Part shown: one piece after another, positions 1-8,093 of the stretch | How positions within the stretch are numbered: the stretch's first letter is position 1 | Layout of the letters: the number at the start of each line of letters is the position of its first letter | Origin: a bacterium | Lineage (GTDB): Bacteria; Spirochaetota; UBA4802; UBA5550 | Reading direction: 5' to 3' | Assembly: GCA_024224995.1 (NCBI GenBank) | Contig: JAAENB010000480.1 | Location: 1 to 13,157 of the forward strand | DNA length: 13,157 nt | The notes under the pieces: generated by a model | What the model saw: the letters and a program-made list of their open reading frames with translations, nothing else | Databases searched by the model: none | What the model was told of the DNA's origin: nothing | Position numbers and translations under genes: made by a program

Positions 1-3000
1 TATTTTTTTCTATGGCCCTGATTATTTCTGCCGGGTCTTTTTCCCCCCCGGGAACCAGGAAGCTTACCCGGGCTCCCTGGAAAGCCCACCAGAATAATTC
101 CCAAACAGAAACATCAAAGGTGTAGGGCGTCTTTTGCAAAATAGTATCCTGTTCCGTAATGGGATATTGTTTTTGCATCCATTCAATTCTGTTTATTAAG
201 GAATGATGCTCAATCATCACTCCCTTTGGTTTTCCCGTGGAGCCGGAAGTATAAATAACATAGGCCAGGTTCCCGGGGCTGTTTATTCCCGGAAGGTTTT
301 CTGTACTTCTGTCCAGCCATTCCGGTTTGTCCAGGTAGAGGATTCCCCCGGGCAGTGTCTGTTCAATAAAATTATCACCCTCATTTTTTGTTGTTAATAC
401 TATTTGTGCTTCACTCTCTTCCAGCATAAAGCGGATCCTATCCTGGGGATAGTCGGGGGAAATAGGCAGGTATGCTCCTCCTGCTTTTAATATTGCCATA
501 ATACCGAGAATCATATCCAGGGACCGGTGTACCATAATCCCTGCCACGGTATCCGGTTTTATTCCCTTTTCTCTCAGAACCCGGGCCAGTTGATTTGACC
601 TGTTATTTAATTCTTCGTAGCTCACGCGTTTGTTCTCAAAGATTGCGGCTGTATTTCCCGGGGTCTTTTTCACCTGTTCCTCAAATATTTGATGAATCGT
701 GGTATTGCTGCTGTAGGGGGTTTCCTGCGGATTAAAGTCATTGAGCAGCTGTTTTTTTTCATTGGAGGAGAGAATATATATATCCTCTATCTTCCTGTCC
801 GGTACGGCAGTTATCTCCTGTAATACATGCGTAAAATGTTCCGCGAATCTTCGTATGGTCTCTTCCCGGAAAAGCTTTGTGCAGTATTCAATTTTTCCTT
901 CGATTGCTCCATTCTGCTCCCGTGTTTCAACAGTAATGTCAAATTTTGACGTGTCGCAGGCCTGCGGCACAGATTCGGTTTTTAATCCCTCCAGGGTTAA
1001 AGCCGGTTTTTCTATGTTTTGTAAAATAAAAACCGTGTCAAACAGAGGATTCCTGCCCGTATCCCTTACGGGTTCCAGTTTTTCCACCAGTTCTTCAAAC
1101 TGGTAATCCTGGTTTTCATAGGCTTGTAAAACATTGTTTTTAACTCCCTGCAAAAATTCCGGAAATGATTTTGAATCATCAATGGAATTTCTCAGGGCCA
1201 GTGTATTTACGAACATACCCGGCATATCCTGCAAATCGGCATGTGCCCTGTTGGCAATACCCGTTCCCACGACAATATCGTCCTGGCCCGTATAACGGTA
1301 GAGCAGGATACTATAGGCGGCAAATAAAACCATAAACAGGGTTGCTTTATTTTCTTTTGCCAGTTCCAGTAATGGACGGGTTATTTTTGTATCGATAGTA
1401 AAATGCAGCAGGCTGCCTTCCAGGCTCATTACCGCTGGTCTTGGGAAATCAGTGGGAAAATCAAGTACCGGAAGCTCTCCCTGAAATGTTTCCAGCCAGA
1501 ATTGTTCCTGTTTTTTAAACCCTTCTGTTTGAAATAATTCCTTCTGCCAGATCGCGTAATCTTTATATTGTATCCTGATTTCCGGCACTGTACTGCCGTT
1601 ATAGATATCGGAGAATTCTTTGAGTACAATACGAATAGATGTTCCATCGGTTATAATATGATGGGAATCTATCATAAGCAGGTAAGAATGGGGGTCCGGT
1701 GATTTTACCAGTACCGCCCGCAGCAGGGGAGGTGCTGACAGGTCAAAGGGTTGAATAAAATCCTGAATAGAATCTTGAATAGAATCCGGGTAATTTATGG
1801 AGAAACTGCTCATCTCATGGGGGAGATATATTTTTTGCACGGCCTCATTTTCGCATATATCAAAACCGGTTCTAAAAATTTCGTATCGTTCTATTAGCTG
1901 CTGAAATGTTTTTTCCAGCCTTTGAATATCAATCTCTCTTCCCGCCTTTCCTTCTATCTTAAATAAGATAGTGCGGTTATAATTTATACTCTCCTTTTGC
2001 ATCCGGTAGAGTACAAACATTCTTTTTTGCGCGCTCGATAAGGGGTAAACTGCTTTCCCCGCCGATAGAACAGGAACCGGTTCAATTGCTTTGAAGTGGT
2101 TTTTCTCAGCTCCCCTCATAAACCGGGCAATATCTTTTAGCAAAGGTTTTTTGAATAATTCTATCACCGGTATTTCAATATTCATCTCTTTATGAATGGC
2201 CGAAACCAGTATAATGGCTTTTAAAGAACTTCCGTGGTCAAAAAAATTACTATTCCTGCTAACTGTTTTTTCCTGAACTTCAAGTACCCGGGACCATATT
2301 TTCGCGAGCCGGGTTTCCATTCCCGGAGCCGGGGGATTAGACTCTTCCGGATCTTCAATACCGCCGGGCTCGGGCAGTGCTTTTCTATCAACCTTTCCGT
2401 TTTTATTTAACGGTATATTTTCAATTGAAATAAAAAAGCCGGGAATCATGTATGGGGGAAGCGTGCTGCTTAAAAAATCACGAAGCTCCCGGGCCATATG
2501 GTCTATATTTTTTCCGGGTTCAAGAACAACATAAGCGGCTAATTTTTTACTTCCGTTTTTTCCGGATAAAACAATAACGGAATTATTGATCAAGGGATGG
2601 GTATTGAGTATACTTTTTATCTCCGGCAGCTCAACCCGGTAGCCGCTGATTTTCACCTGGTCATCTTTTCTTCCTTTGAACAAAAAATTTCCATTGGACA
2701 GGCGTACTGCCAAATCCCCGGTTTTATACAGCCTGGCATACTCTTTATGCAAATCCGTGGTATTAAATGGATTGGGAACAAAAGATTCAGTGGTGAGGTC
2801 CTGCCGGTTAATATATCCCCGGGCAATGTTTTTTCCCCCAAGGTATATCTCTCCCGTAATCCCCGGAGGGACAGGCTGCATATCCTTATCCAGGATATAT
2901 AAACAATTGTTGTCCAGGGGAGAGCCGAGAGGGAGCTGGTCCGGGAAATCCCGGAATGTAGTTTTCGTTGCTTCATAGCTTGTTATTCCAATTGCTGCTT

Positions 3001-6000
3001 CACTGGGACCAAAGTGATTCATTATTCTTAAATCACTTGCGGCTTTTTGTATCTCCCGGACCCACCCTGTTTTTGAGGCTTCTCCTCCCAGGATAAGCAG
3101 TTTGCGCGGCAGCAGTTCTTGTATGTCCCTGTTAAGCGCCAGGGCTTTTAAATGGGAGGGGACAATTTTTAAGCAATCAATCGCGTTATTGGCGAAATAT
3201 TCGGCCATTGTTACGGGGTTTAATGAACGTTCCTTTGAGATTACATGAAGACAGCCGCCGCTGCATAATGCCCCAAAGATCATTGTATTTCCCAGGTCGG
3301 CGAAAACCGGGGACACCAGAGCAAAATGGGAAGACCAGGGAAGAGCAATGCGCTTTAACACACTCAGGGTATAATTAATTAACTGGGCATGTTCTATCAT
3401 CACCCCCTTTGGTTTTCCTGTTGTGCCTGAGGTATGGATTACATAGGCAAGGTTATTTTCCCGGGCTTTTGTTCCGGGATTGGGGCATTGTGTGGAGTCG
3501 ATATTAATATCAACATTAATATCAATATTCTCAACAGCATCAAACGTTTTAGATATATACTTTTTTTGCGTTAAGAGAATTTTTGCGCCGCTGTTTTGCA
3601 GTAAATACGCTGTCCTGTTATGAGGGGATTCCGTGTCAATAGGAAGATAGGCCCCGCCTGCTTTCAGTATTGCCAGTATTCCCGTTATCATTTCCGGCGA
3701 CCGGTCCGTTAAGAGCCCCACGATAGATTCGGCTGCAGCACCTTTTTCTATTAAAAAACCGGCAAGGGCGTTAGCCCTGTCATTAAGTTCCCCGTAGGTC
3801 ATTGTTATATTTTCAAACCGGAGCGCGGGAGCCCCGGGACTTCTTTTTGCCTGCTCTTCAAATAATTGATGTATCGTTCTATATTTTGTATAATCGGTAT
3901 TATTGTTGAGTGCTGCCGGAGTTACTAATTGTTTTTTCTCCGGTAATGACAGTATGTTCACTGCGGCTATTGAAATGTTTCCTCTGTTCTCCGCAAGGGA
4001 GTAAAGAATATTGGAAAAATGGGAAAAGAGCGTTTCAATGGTCTCTTTTTTGTAGAGTTTGGTGCAATATTCAACATTCCAGGATAAGCGGCCTTCCGTT
4101 TCCATTGCTTCCGGTTTAAGATCAAAACGGGACGTGTTCCGGGCCAGGCGGCAGGGAGCAGCCGGGGTATTGTCCAGGTGAATAACTTCTTTATCCATGT
4201 TATGAAGCAAGAGAACAGTATCGAAGAGGGGATTTCTCGCGGGATCTCTCTCTATTTCCAGGTTGGCAACGAGCTCTTCAAGCTGGTAATCCTGGTGTTT
4301 AAAATCGTTCAGAGTCTGTTCCGTTACTTCCCGCAAAAAATTATTAAATTTTTTCTTCCCTTTGGGATAATTTCTTAATGGAAGGGTATTAACAAACATC
4401 CCTACTATGGGGAATAGATCAGCATCAGTTCTGTTGGCTACAGGGCAGCCAACGATAATGTCTTCCTGTCCCGTGTATTTATAGAGCAATACAGCATATG
4501 CCGCAAGCAAGAGCATATAAAGCGTGGAATTGTTTTGATGGGCTACCTGTTTTAGTTTTTGCGTTAAGTGATTTCCCGTAATGAACTCAAGGTTTTGGCC
4601 TTCAAAACTCTGTACGGAAGGACGGGGATAATCGACCGGCAGCGGCAGCACCGGTATTTCCCCGCTTAAACGGTTTACCCAGTATTCCCGGCAGGTTTCG
4701 TTCCAGCCCTTATTCGCCGGATTTGAAAGAAGATTTTGCCACACTGCATAATCTTTATATTGCAGATATATTTTTTCCAGCGGCTGTCCGTTATAGATAC
4801 AGGATATTTCTTTTTTAAGTATTTCAATAGAGAGACCGTCCGATATTATATGATGCATATCGATCAATAAAAAATGTACCGGTTCCATGCCGGCATGATT
4901 TGTTCTCATTACCGTAAAACGGATCAAGGGCGGCTTTGCCGGGTTAAAGGGTTTGACGCCCTGCTTAATATATTCATCAACATTTTTTGTGCAATCAATG
5001 TAATTGATAAGCGTATTATCAATATTATTAATAATAGAAGTGTCATGGATTTTTTGAACGGGCTGGTTGTTCACTATTTCAAAACCGGTACGCAGGGATT
5101 CATGGCGTTCAATAATTTTCCGGAAAGCCGATTCAAGCCTGGCCCGGTCTATGTCTCCTTCGATTCGCGTGAGGGAGGCAATATTGTAATGAGTGCTTCC
5201 CGGTTCTAATTGCTGTAAAAAATAGATTCTTTTTTGTGCCGATGATAATGGGTAATACTCCTGCTGCGGAGCTCTTTGAACCGGAACAGTATGGTTTTTT
5301 TTCGGAGATGGACCGGTTTTTAGGTGAGAGATCCGGGCCGCCAGTTTTTGTATGGTTGGATTTTTAAAAATATCTTTTATCTCTGTTTCAATGTCAAATA
5401 TTTTTCTTATTTGTAATGCCGCGATCATTGCCTGTAATGAGTTAGAGCCAATATCAAAGAGATTATCATCTACACTGATCTTTTTGACTTTTAAAATACC
5501 GGTCCAGATTGTTTGCAGTTTTTTTTCCGTTTCGTTCGATGGCGGGGAGTAGGCTCCTCCAGCTGCCGCTATTTTTGGACCGGGAGCCGGAAGTGCCTTC
5601 CGGTTAATTTTTCCGTTTGAAAGCCGGGGAAAGGCTTCAAGGAAAACATAATAGGAAGGAATCATATAACGGGGGATTTTTTTTGCCAGGTAGCTTTTGA
5701 TTTCTTCTTTCGCCGCTTTCCCGCTTATATACGCGCAGAGATGTTCATGGTTCCCGGCAGTTACAACCGCTTCCCGGACGGTTTCAAAACCGGCAAGTAC
5801 GGCTTCTATTTCTTCCAATTCAATCCGGTAGCCGTGGATTTTAACCTGGTTATCTTTCCGGCCTAAAAATTCTATATTGCCTCCCCGTAACTCGCGAACA
5901 ATATCACCGGTTTTGTAAAGAGTTTGATGTTCCGGCGATTCATGAGAAAAGGGATTGGGGATGAATTTTTCTCTGGTCTGTTCCGGGTTGGCCAGGTAGC

Positions 6001-7126
6001 CCCTGGCCAGGCCCATTCCGGAAATACAAAGCTCTCCTTTATCTCCGGGAGAAATTTTATTATTATTTTTGTCAATAATATATATTTTAATATTATCAAT
6101 GGGTTTGCCAATGGGAATAGAGTTTCCGGATGTATCAAGAGGAGTGTCAAAATCGATATCATATGAAGTTACGTCAATTGTTGTCTCTGTTTGTCCGTAT
6201 AAATTATGGAGGGTTGTGCCGTTTTTTTTATATAAAACTTTTTTAAATTTTTTAGCAACAGAAGCCGGCAGTTCTTCTCCGCCAACGGAAACGCGTTTTA
6301 AACCCGAAGCCAAATCAATATGATTCTCAATATGATCCTGAATATAATCAAGCAGGACATTGAGCAAAGAAGGCACAAGGTGGATATAAGTGATTTTTTC
6401 ATTTTTTATTGCTTTGAGCAGTGTAAAGGGTTCTCTTTCCCCGTCTTTTTCAAGGATATACAACCTGGCTCCATAAAGCAAGCCGCAGAATATTTCCATG
6501 GTTAAAACATCGAATGTAACGGCAGATTTTACCAGTATGCTGTCTTCCCGGCCCAGGGGCCATTTTTTCTGCATCCAGGAAAGACGGTTTATAACAGAAC
6601 CCTGTTCAATCATAACTCCCCTGGGTTCTCCTGTTGATCCGGAAGTATAAAGAACATAGGCCAATGATTCCGGACTGCTCGGGGCACAGGGATTTTCTTC
6701 CTGTTCCCTGTTTCCAGCAGGATTATCAACAAATATTGTTTCAGTCCCGGGCTTGTTCCTGTCAATTTCCCGGGCAGTCAGTATTAATGATAACCGGCTG
6801 TTGTTAATGATACTCGTAATTTTTTCTTCGGGATATCCGGGCGCCAGGGGGAGATAGGCAGCGCCGGATTTTAATATTGCCAGTATGGAAATAACCAGCT
6901 CAATAGAGCGGTCAAGGAGAATGCCCACTACCGTGTCCGTTGTGACTCCCTTTTTTATGAGAATATGGGCAAGCTGGTTGGATTTGCGGTTGAGCTCATC
7001 ATAGGAAAGATCAATTTGACTTCCCGTAGAGTAAGAGAACCCGGTAATGGCTGTATTGTGCGGGTTTATAGATACCTGGTTTTCAAAGATTTCCTGTATA
7101 CTGGTAACGGTACTACAATTATTCAT
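1..7126 (-). CDS. Non-ribosomal peptide synthetase, initiation and elongation modules (3' end missing)
   Basis: Multimodular NRPS that should activate amino acids as adenylates, tether them to carrier domains and condense them into a peptide in the cytoplasm. The frame stays open for 2375 codons to the window edge. Visible order: A1 (about residues 8-520; A3 core YTSGSTGEPRG, A5 NLYGQTE, A7 YKTGD, A8 GRKDNQVKIHGYRIEL, A10 NGKINRK), T1 (GSNS, Ser563), C (about 625-1070; HHIISDG from residue 758), A2 (about 1088-1590; HTSGTTGKPKG, NHFGPSE, YKTGDL, NGKVDRK), T2 (DHGSSLKA, Ser1634 or 1633), C (about 1692-2125; HHIITDG from 1822, GMFVNT, HQDY-type QDYQFEE), A3 (from about 2146; YTSGSTGKPKG, FDVSVWE). 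Both condensation domains keep an intact HHxxxDG and look LCL-type; no epimerase, methyltransferase or thioesterase is visible. The start is ATG at 7126, with AGGA six bases upstream, and the protein begins directly in A1, as in a first assembly-line enzyme. Product unknown. Confidence 0.96.
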   Translation of the reverse strand, partial: MNNCSTVTSIQEIFENQVSINPHNTAITGFSYSTGSQIDLSYDELNRKSNQLAHILIKKGVTTDTVVGILLDRSIELVISILAILKSGAAYLPLAPGYPEEKITSIINNSRLSLILTAREIDRNKPGTETIFVDNPAGNREQEENPCAPSSPESLAYVLYTSGSTGEPRGVMIEQGSVINRLSWMQKKWPLGREDSILVKSAVTFDVLTMEIFCGLLYGARLYILEKDGEREPFTLLKAIKNEKITYIHLVPSLLNVLLDYIQDHIENHIDLASGLKRVSVGGEELPASVAKKFKKVLYKKNGTTLHNLYGQTETTIDVTSYDIDFDTPLDTSGNSIPIGKPIDNIKIYIIDKNNNKISPGDKGELCISGMGLARGYLANPEQTREKFIPNPFSHESPEHQTLYKTGDIVRELRGGNIEFLGRKDNQVKIHGYRIELEEIEAVLAGFETVREAVVTAGNHEHLCAYISGKAAKEEIKSYLAKKIPRYMIPSYYVFLEAFPRLSNGKINRKALPAPGPKIAAAGGAYSPPSNETEKKLQTIWTGILKVKKISVDDNLFDIGSNSLQAMIAALQIRKIFDIETEIKDIFKNPTIQKLAARISHLKTGPSPKKNHTVPVQRAPQQEYYPLSSAQKRIYFLQQLEPGSTHYNIASLTRIEGDIDRARLESAFRKIIERHESLRTGFEIVNNQPVQKIHDTSIINNIDNTLINYIDCTKNVDEYIKQGVKPFNPAKPPLIRFTVMRTNHAGMEPVHFLLIDMHHIISDGLSIEILKKEISCIYNGQPLEKIYLQYKDYAVWQNLLSNPANKGWNETCREYWVNRLSGEIPVLPLPVDYPRPSVQSFEGQNLEFITGNHLTQKLKQVAHQNNSTLYMLLLAAYAVLLYKYTGQEDIIVGCPVANRTDADLFPIVGMFVNTLPLRNYPKGKKKFNNFLREVTEQTLNDFKHQDYQLEELVANLEIERDPARNPLFDTVLLLHNMDKEVIHLDNTPAAPCRLARNTSRFDLKPEAMETEGRLSWNVEYCTKLYKKETIETLFSHFSNILYSLAENRGNISIAAVNILSLPEKKQLVTPAALNNNTDYTKYRTIHQLFEEQAKRSPGAPALRFENITMTYGELNDRANALAGFLIEKGAAAESIVGLLTDRSPEMITGILAILKAGGAYLPIDTESPHNRTAYLLQNSGAKILLTQKKYISKTFDAVENIDINVDINIDSTQCPNPGTKARENNLAYVIHTSGTTGKPKGVMIEHAQLINYTLSVLKRIALPWSSHFALVSPVFADLGNTMIFGALCSGGCLHVISKERSLNPVTMAEYFANNAIDCLKIVPSHLKALALNRDIQELLPRKLLILGGEASKTGWVREIQKAASDLRIMNHFGPSEAAIGITSYEATKTTFRDFPDQLPLGSPLDNNCLYILDKDMQPVPPGITGEIYLGGKNIARGYINRQDLTTESFVPNPFNTTDLHKEYARLYKTGDLAVRLSNGNFLFKGRKDDQVKISGYRVELPEIKSILNTHPLINNSVIVLSGKNGSKKLAAYVVLEPGKNIDHMARELRDFLSSTLPPYMIPGFFISIENIPLNKNGKVDRKALPEPGGIEDPEESNPPAPGMETRLAKIWSRVLEVQEKTVSRNSNFFDHGSSLKAIILVSAIHKEMNIEIPVIELFKKPLLKDIARFMRGAEKNHFKAIEPVPVLSAGKAVYPLSSAQKRMFVLYRMQKESINYNRTILFKIEGKAGREIDIQRLEKTFQQLIERYEIFRTGFDICENEAVQKIYLPHEMSSFSINYPDSIQDSIQDFIQPFDLSAPPLLRAVLVKSPDPHSYLLMIDSHHIITDGTSIRIVLKEFSDIYNGSTVPEIRIQYKDYAIWQKELFQTEGFKKQEQFWLETFQGELPVLDFPTDFPRPAVMSLEGSLLHFTIDTKITRPLLELAKENKATLFMVLFAAYSILLYRYTGQDDIVVGTGIANRAHADLQDMPGMFVNTLALRNSIDDSKSFPEFLQGVKNNVLQAYENQDYQFEELVEKLEPVRDTGRNPLFDTVFILQNIEKPALTLEGLKTESVPQACDTSKFDITVETREQNGAIEGKIEYCTKLFREETIRRFAEHFTHVLQEITAVPDRKIEDIYILSSNEKKQLLNDFNPQETPYSSNTTIHQIFEEQVKKTPGNTAAIFENKRVSYEELNNRSNQLARVLREKGIKPDTVAGIMVHRSLDMILGIMAILKAGGAYLPISPDYPQDRIRFMLEESEAQIVLTTKNEGDNFIEQTLPGGILYLDKPEWLDRSTENLPGINSPGNLAYVIYTSGSTGKPKGVMIEHHSLINRIEWMQKQYPITEQDTILQKTPYTFDVSVWELFWWAFQGARVSFLVPGGEKDPAEIIRAIEKN
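1752..1787. repeat. Three 12-bp tandem units inside the NRPS second C domain
   Basis: Plus-strand units TGAATAAAATCC, TGAATAGAATCT and TGAATAGAATCC lie head to tail with one or two differences each. On the coding strand they encode the four-residue unit D-S-I-Q three times (third copy D-F-I-Q). The repeat sits in the segment just after the HHIITDG-proximal region's upstream partner (F-S-I-N-Y-P-D...I-Q-P-F-D-L), a variable part of condensation domains. The unit length preserves the reading frame. Confidence 0.85.
3501..3536. repeat. 12-bp tandem units inside the NRPS second A domain
   Basis: Plus-strand units ATATTAATATCA and ACATTAATATCA are adjacent, followed by a degenerate third unit ATATTCTCAACA. 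The coding strand reads D-I-N-V-D-I-N-I-D, a four-residue periodicity, in the variable loop before the A3 core motif of A2. In frame, so the domain is not disrupted. Confidence 0.7.
6315..6350. repeat. Three 12-bp tandem units inside the NRPS first A domain
   Basis: Plus-strand units TCAATATGATTC, TCAATATGATCC and TGAATATAATCA follow one another. They encode D-Y-I-Q / D-H-I-E / N-H-I-D in A1, between the pocket segment holding position 278 and the next core motif. The unit resembles those found in the other two places in the same gene. Confidence 0.75.
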
Positions 7127-7192
7127 AGGTAATCCTGTAATTATCCGGTATTTTTTTAAAGCGCTTATTGGATTTTTAGGCAGCTATTTTAG

Positions 7193-7221
7193 AGGGTATC
7201 AATAATTTTCTAATTGGTCAA
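7193..7221 (-). promoter_or_regulatory. Possible sigma-70-type promoter for the NRPS gene
   Basis: On the minus strand TTGACC (7216-7221, five of six matches to the -35 consensus) is followed after 17 bases by TACCCT (7193-7198, three of six matches to -10). It lies 67-95 bases upstream of the NRPS start, just after the Lgt-like stop codon. The -10 match is poor, and an alternative TAAAAT lies a few bases further on with a weaker -35. This is a guess from consensus only. Confidence 0.25.
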
Positions 7222-7223
7222 GT

Positions 7224-8012
7224 TTATATTTTAAAATTTTTATAATAAATTAATATAGAAATAATCAGGCTGATAAAAATACAAACCATCATCGCTATTT
7301 GCGCCTGGGTAAATCCACCGGCAACGATTCTTTCGGTTCTGAATGATTCAAAAATGATCCGGATTATTCCGTATAATCCCAGGTACAGGGCGATAATGGA
7401 TCCGCTAAATTTACTCAGTTTATCCGAAGAGTATACTTTATTGAAGCAGCGTCTTAAAAATAAAAAAAGCGTGATATTCACCAGTATGGCATAGAGTGGT
7501 ACGGGATTCGTAAACATGATATTTTCACCGGATATGGTAAGAGTGATATTATGTCCCCAGCAGCAGCCAACAAGCAGACACCCCGTTCTTCCTATGGCAT
7601 GGGCCAATGGAAAATAAAGAAAGAACGTATCCGCGGTCTTTTTATAATTTAAGTGAAACCGGGCAGCCAGGATCAATATAATGATTATTGGCAGAACGAT
7701 ACTGGCGTGAAAAGTATGAACATTGGTAAAAAAAGTTTTTTCCAGGAAAAAATTAAAATCCCAGAGTTTAACGGGATAATAAAAAATATTTCCCAGCCTC
7801 GAACTTATATAGGCGGCCGGAATAGTGAGCATAAATGAAACAATTATGAATTTCTTTATGTTCTTTTTTTTATACTCGAATGAAACAAGCCGCTGGTACA
7901 CAAGGTACGCGCAAATTAACAGGGCTAAAACGATAAATGAGTAATAAACTATATTTAATAGTAATAACAGGGATGGAACGTTCATTTTGTTTTGTAATAG
8001 TAAGGCTAGCAT
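7224..8012 (-). CDS. Divergent prolipoprotein diacylglyceryl transferase (Lgt-like) membrane protein
   Basis: A 262-residue polytopic inner-membrane protein of the Lgt family, whose classical members move diacylglycerol from phosphatidylglycerol to the lipobox cysteine of prolipoproteins. Landmarks in order: an N-terminal hydrophobic segment (14-40); S-R-L-G-N-I-F-Y-Y (71-79), matching the family's G-x-R-L-G-Y region; F-H102, at the place of the essential His of the H-G-G motif although the glycines are A-S here; the signature GRTGCLLVGCCWG (141-153); and R218-I-I-F-E222-S-F-R, matching the conserved Arg and Glu near the C-terminus. In the signature the classical Asn and Glu are Cys145 and Cys150; this G-R-x-G-C-x-x-x-G-C-C pattern marks a subfamily whose substrate I cannot name. 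About seven hydrophobic segments are present. Start ATG at 8012 with AGGAG four bases upstream. It follows a lipoprotein gene and precedes the NRPS, so a role in lipidating the neighbouring lipoprotein is possible but inferred. The symbol lgt is withheld because of the signature changes. Confidence 0.85.
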   Translation of the reverse strand: MLALLLQNKMNVPSLLLLLNIVYYSFIVLALLICAYLVYQRLVSFEYKKKNIKKFIIVSFMLTIPAAYISSRLGNIFYYPVKLWDFNFFLEKTFFTNVHTFHASIVLPIIIILILAARFHLNYKKTADTFFLYFPLAHAIGRTGCLLVGCCWGHNITLTISGENIMFTNPVPLYAILVNITLFLFLRRCFNKVYSSDKLSKFSGSIIALYLGLYGIIRIIFESFRTERIVAGGFTQAQIAMMVCIFISLIISILIYYKNFKI

Positions 8013-8029
8013 AGTACTCCTGAAATGAT

Positions 8030-8051
8030 CCCTGCTCTTTCAAGAGCAGGG
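8030..8051. terminator. Strong hairpin between lipoprotein and Lgt-like genes
   Basis: CCCTGCTCTT (8030-8039) and AAGAGCAGGG (8042-8051) are perfect reverse complements, giving a 9-10 bp GC-containing stem with a 2-4 base loop. It lies 42 bases past the lipoprotein stop and ends 17 bases before the Lgt-like start, just ahead of its ribosome binding site. On the minus strand the 3' flank (ATCATTTCAGG) lacks a real U-run, so it may be a weak terminator, an attenuator or a transcript-end stabiliser. The plus-strand 3' flank is more T-rich, but no plus-strand gene reaches it. Confidence 0.6.
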
Positions 8052-8093
8052 ACATTGTTGTTCTTTTTCAATATTTTTATTGAATCGAAATGC

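Noticed and set aside
2653..2976. Short minus-strand and plus-strand open frames inside 1-7126
   Set aside because: The NRPS frame is open over its whole length with conserved motifs in every domain; the others lack family motifs and overlap it.
3302..3304. Apparent loss of the pocket Asp at position 235 in A2 (F-A-D instead of F-D)
   Set aside because: Aligning the later F and G of the A4 motif shifts the frame of reference by one residue and puts Asp1277 at 235, giving a sensible Asp-like code. The change is at the preceding Phe.
7159..7166. Palindrome AAGCGCTT between the Lgt-like and NRPS genes
   Set aside because: It is only 8 bp, occurs once, and its flanks show no extended symmetry or known operator; chance is adequate.
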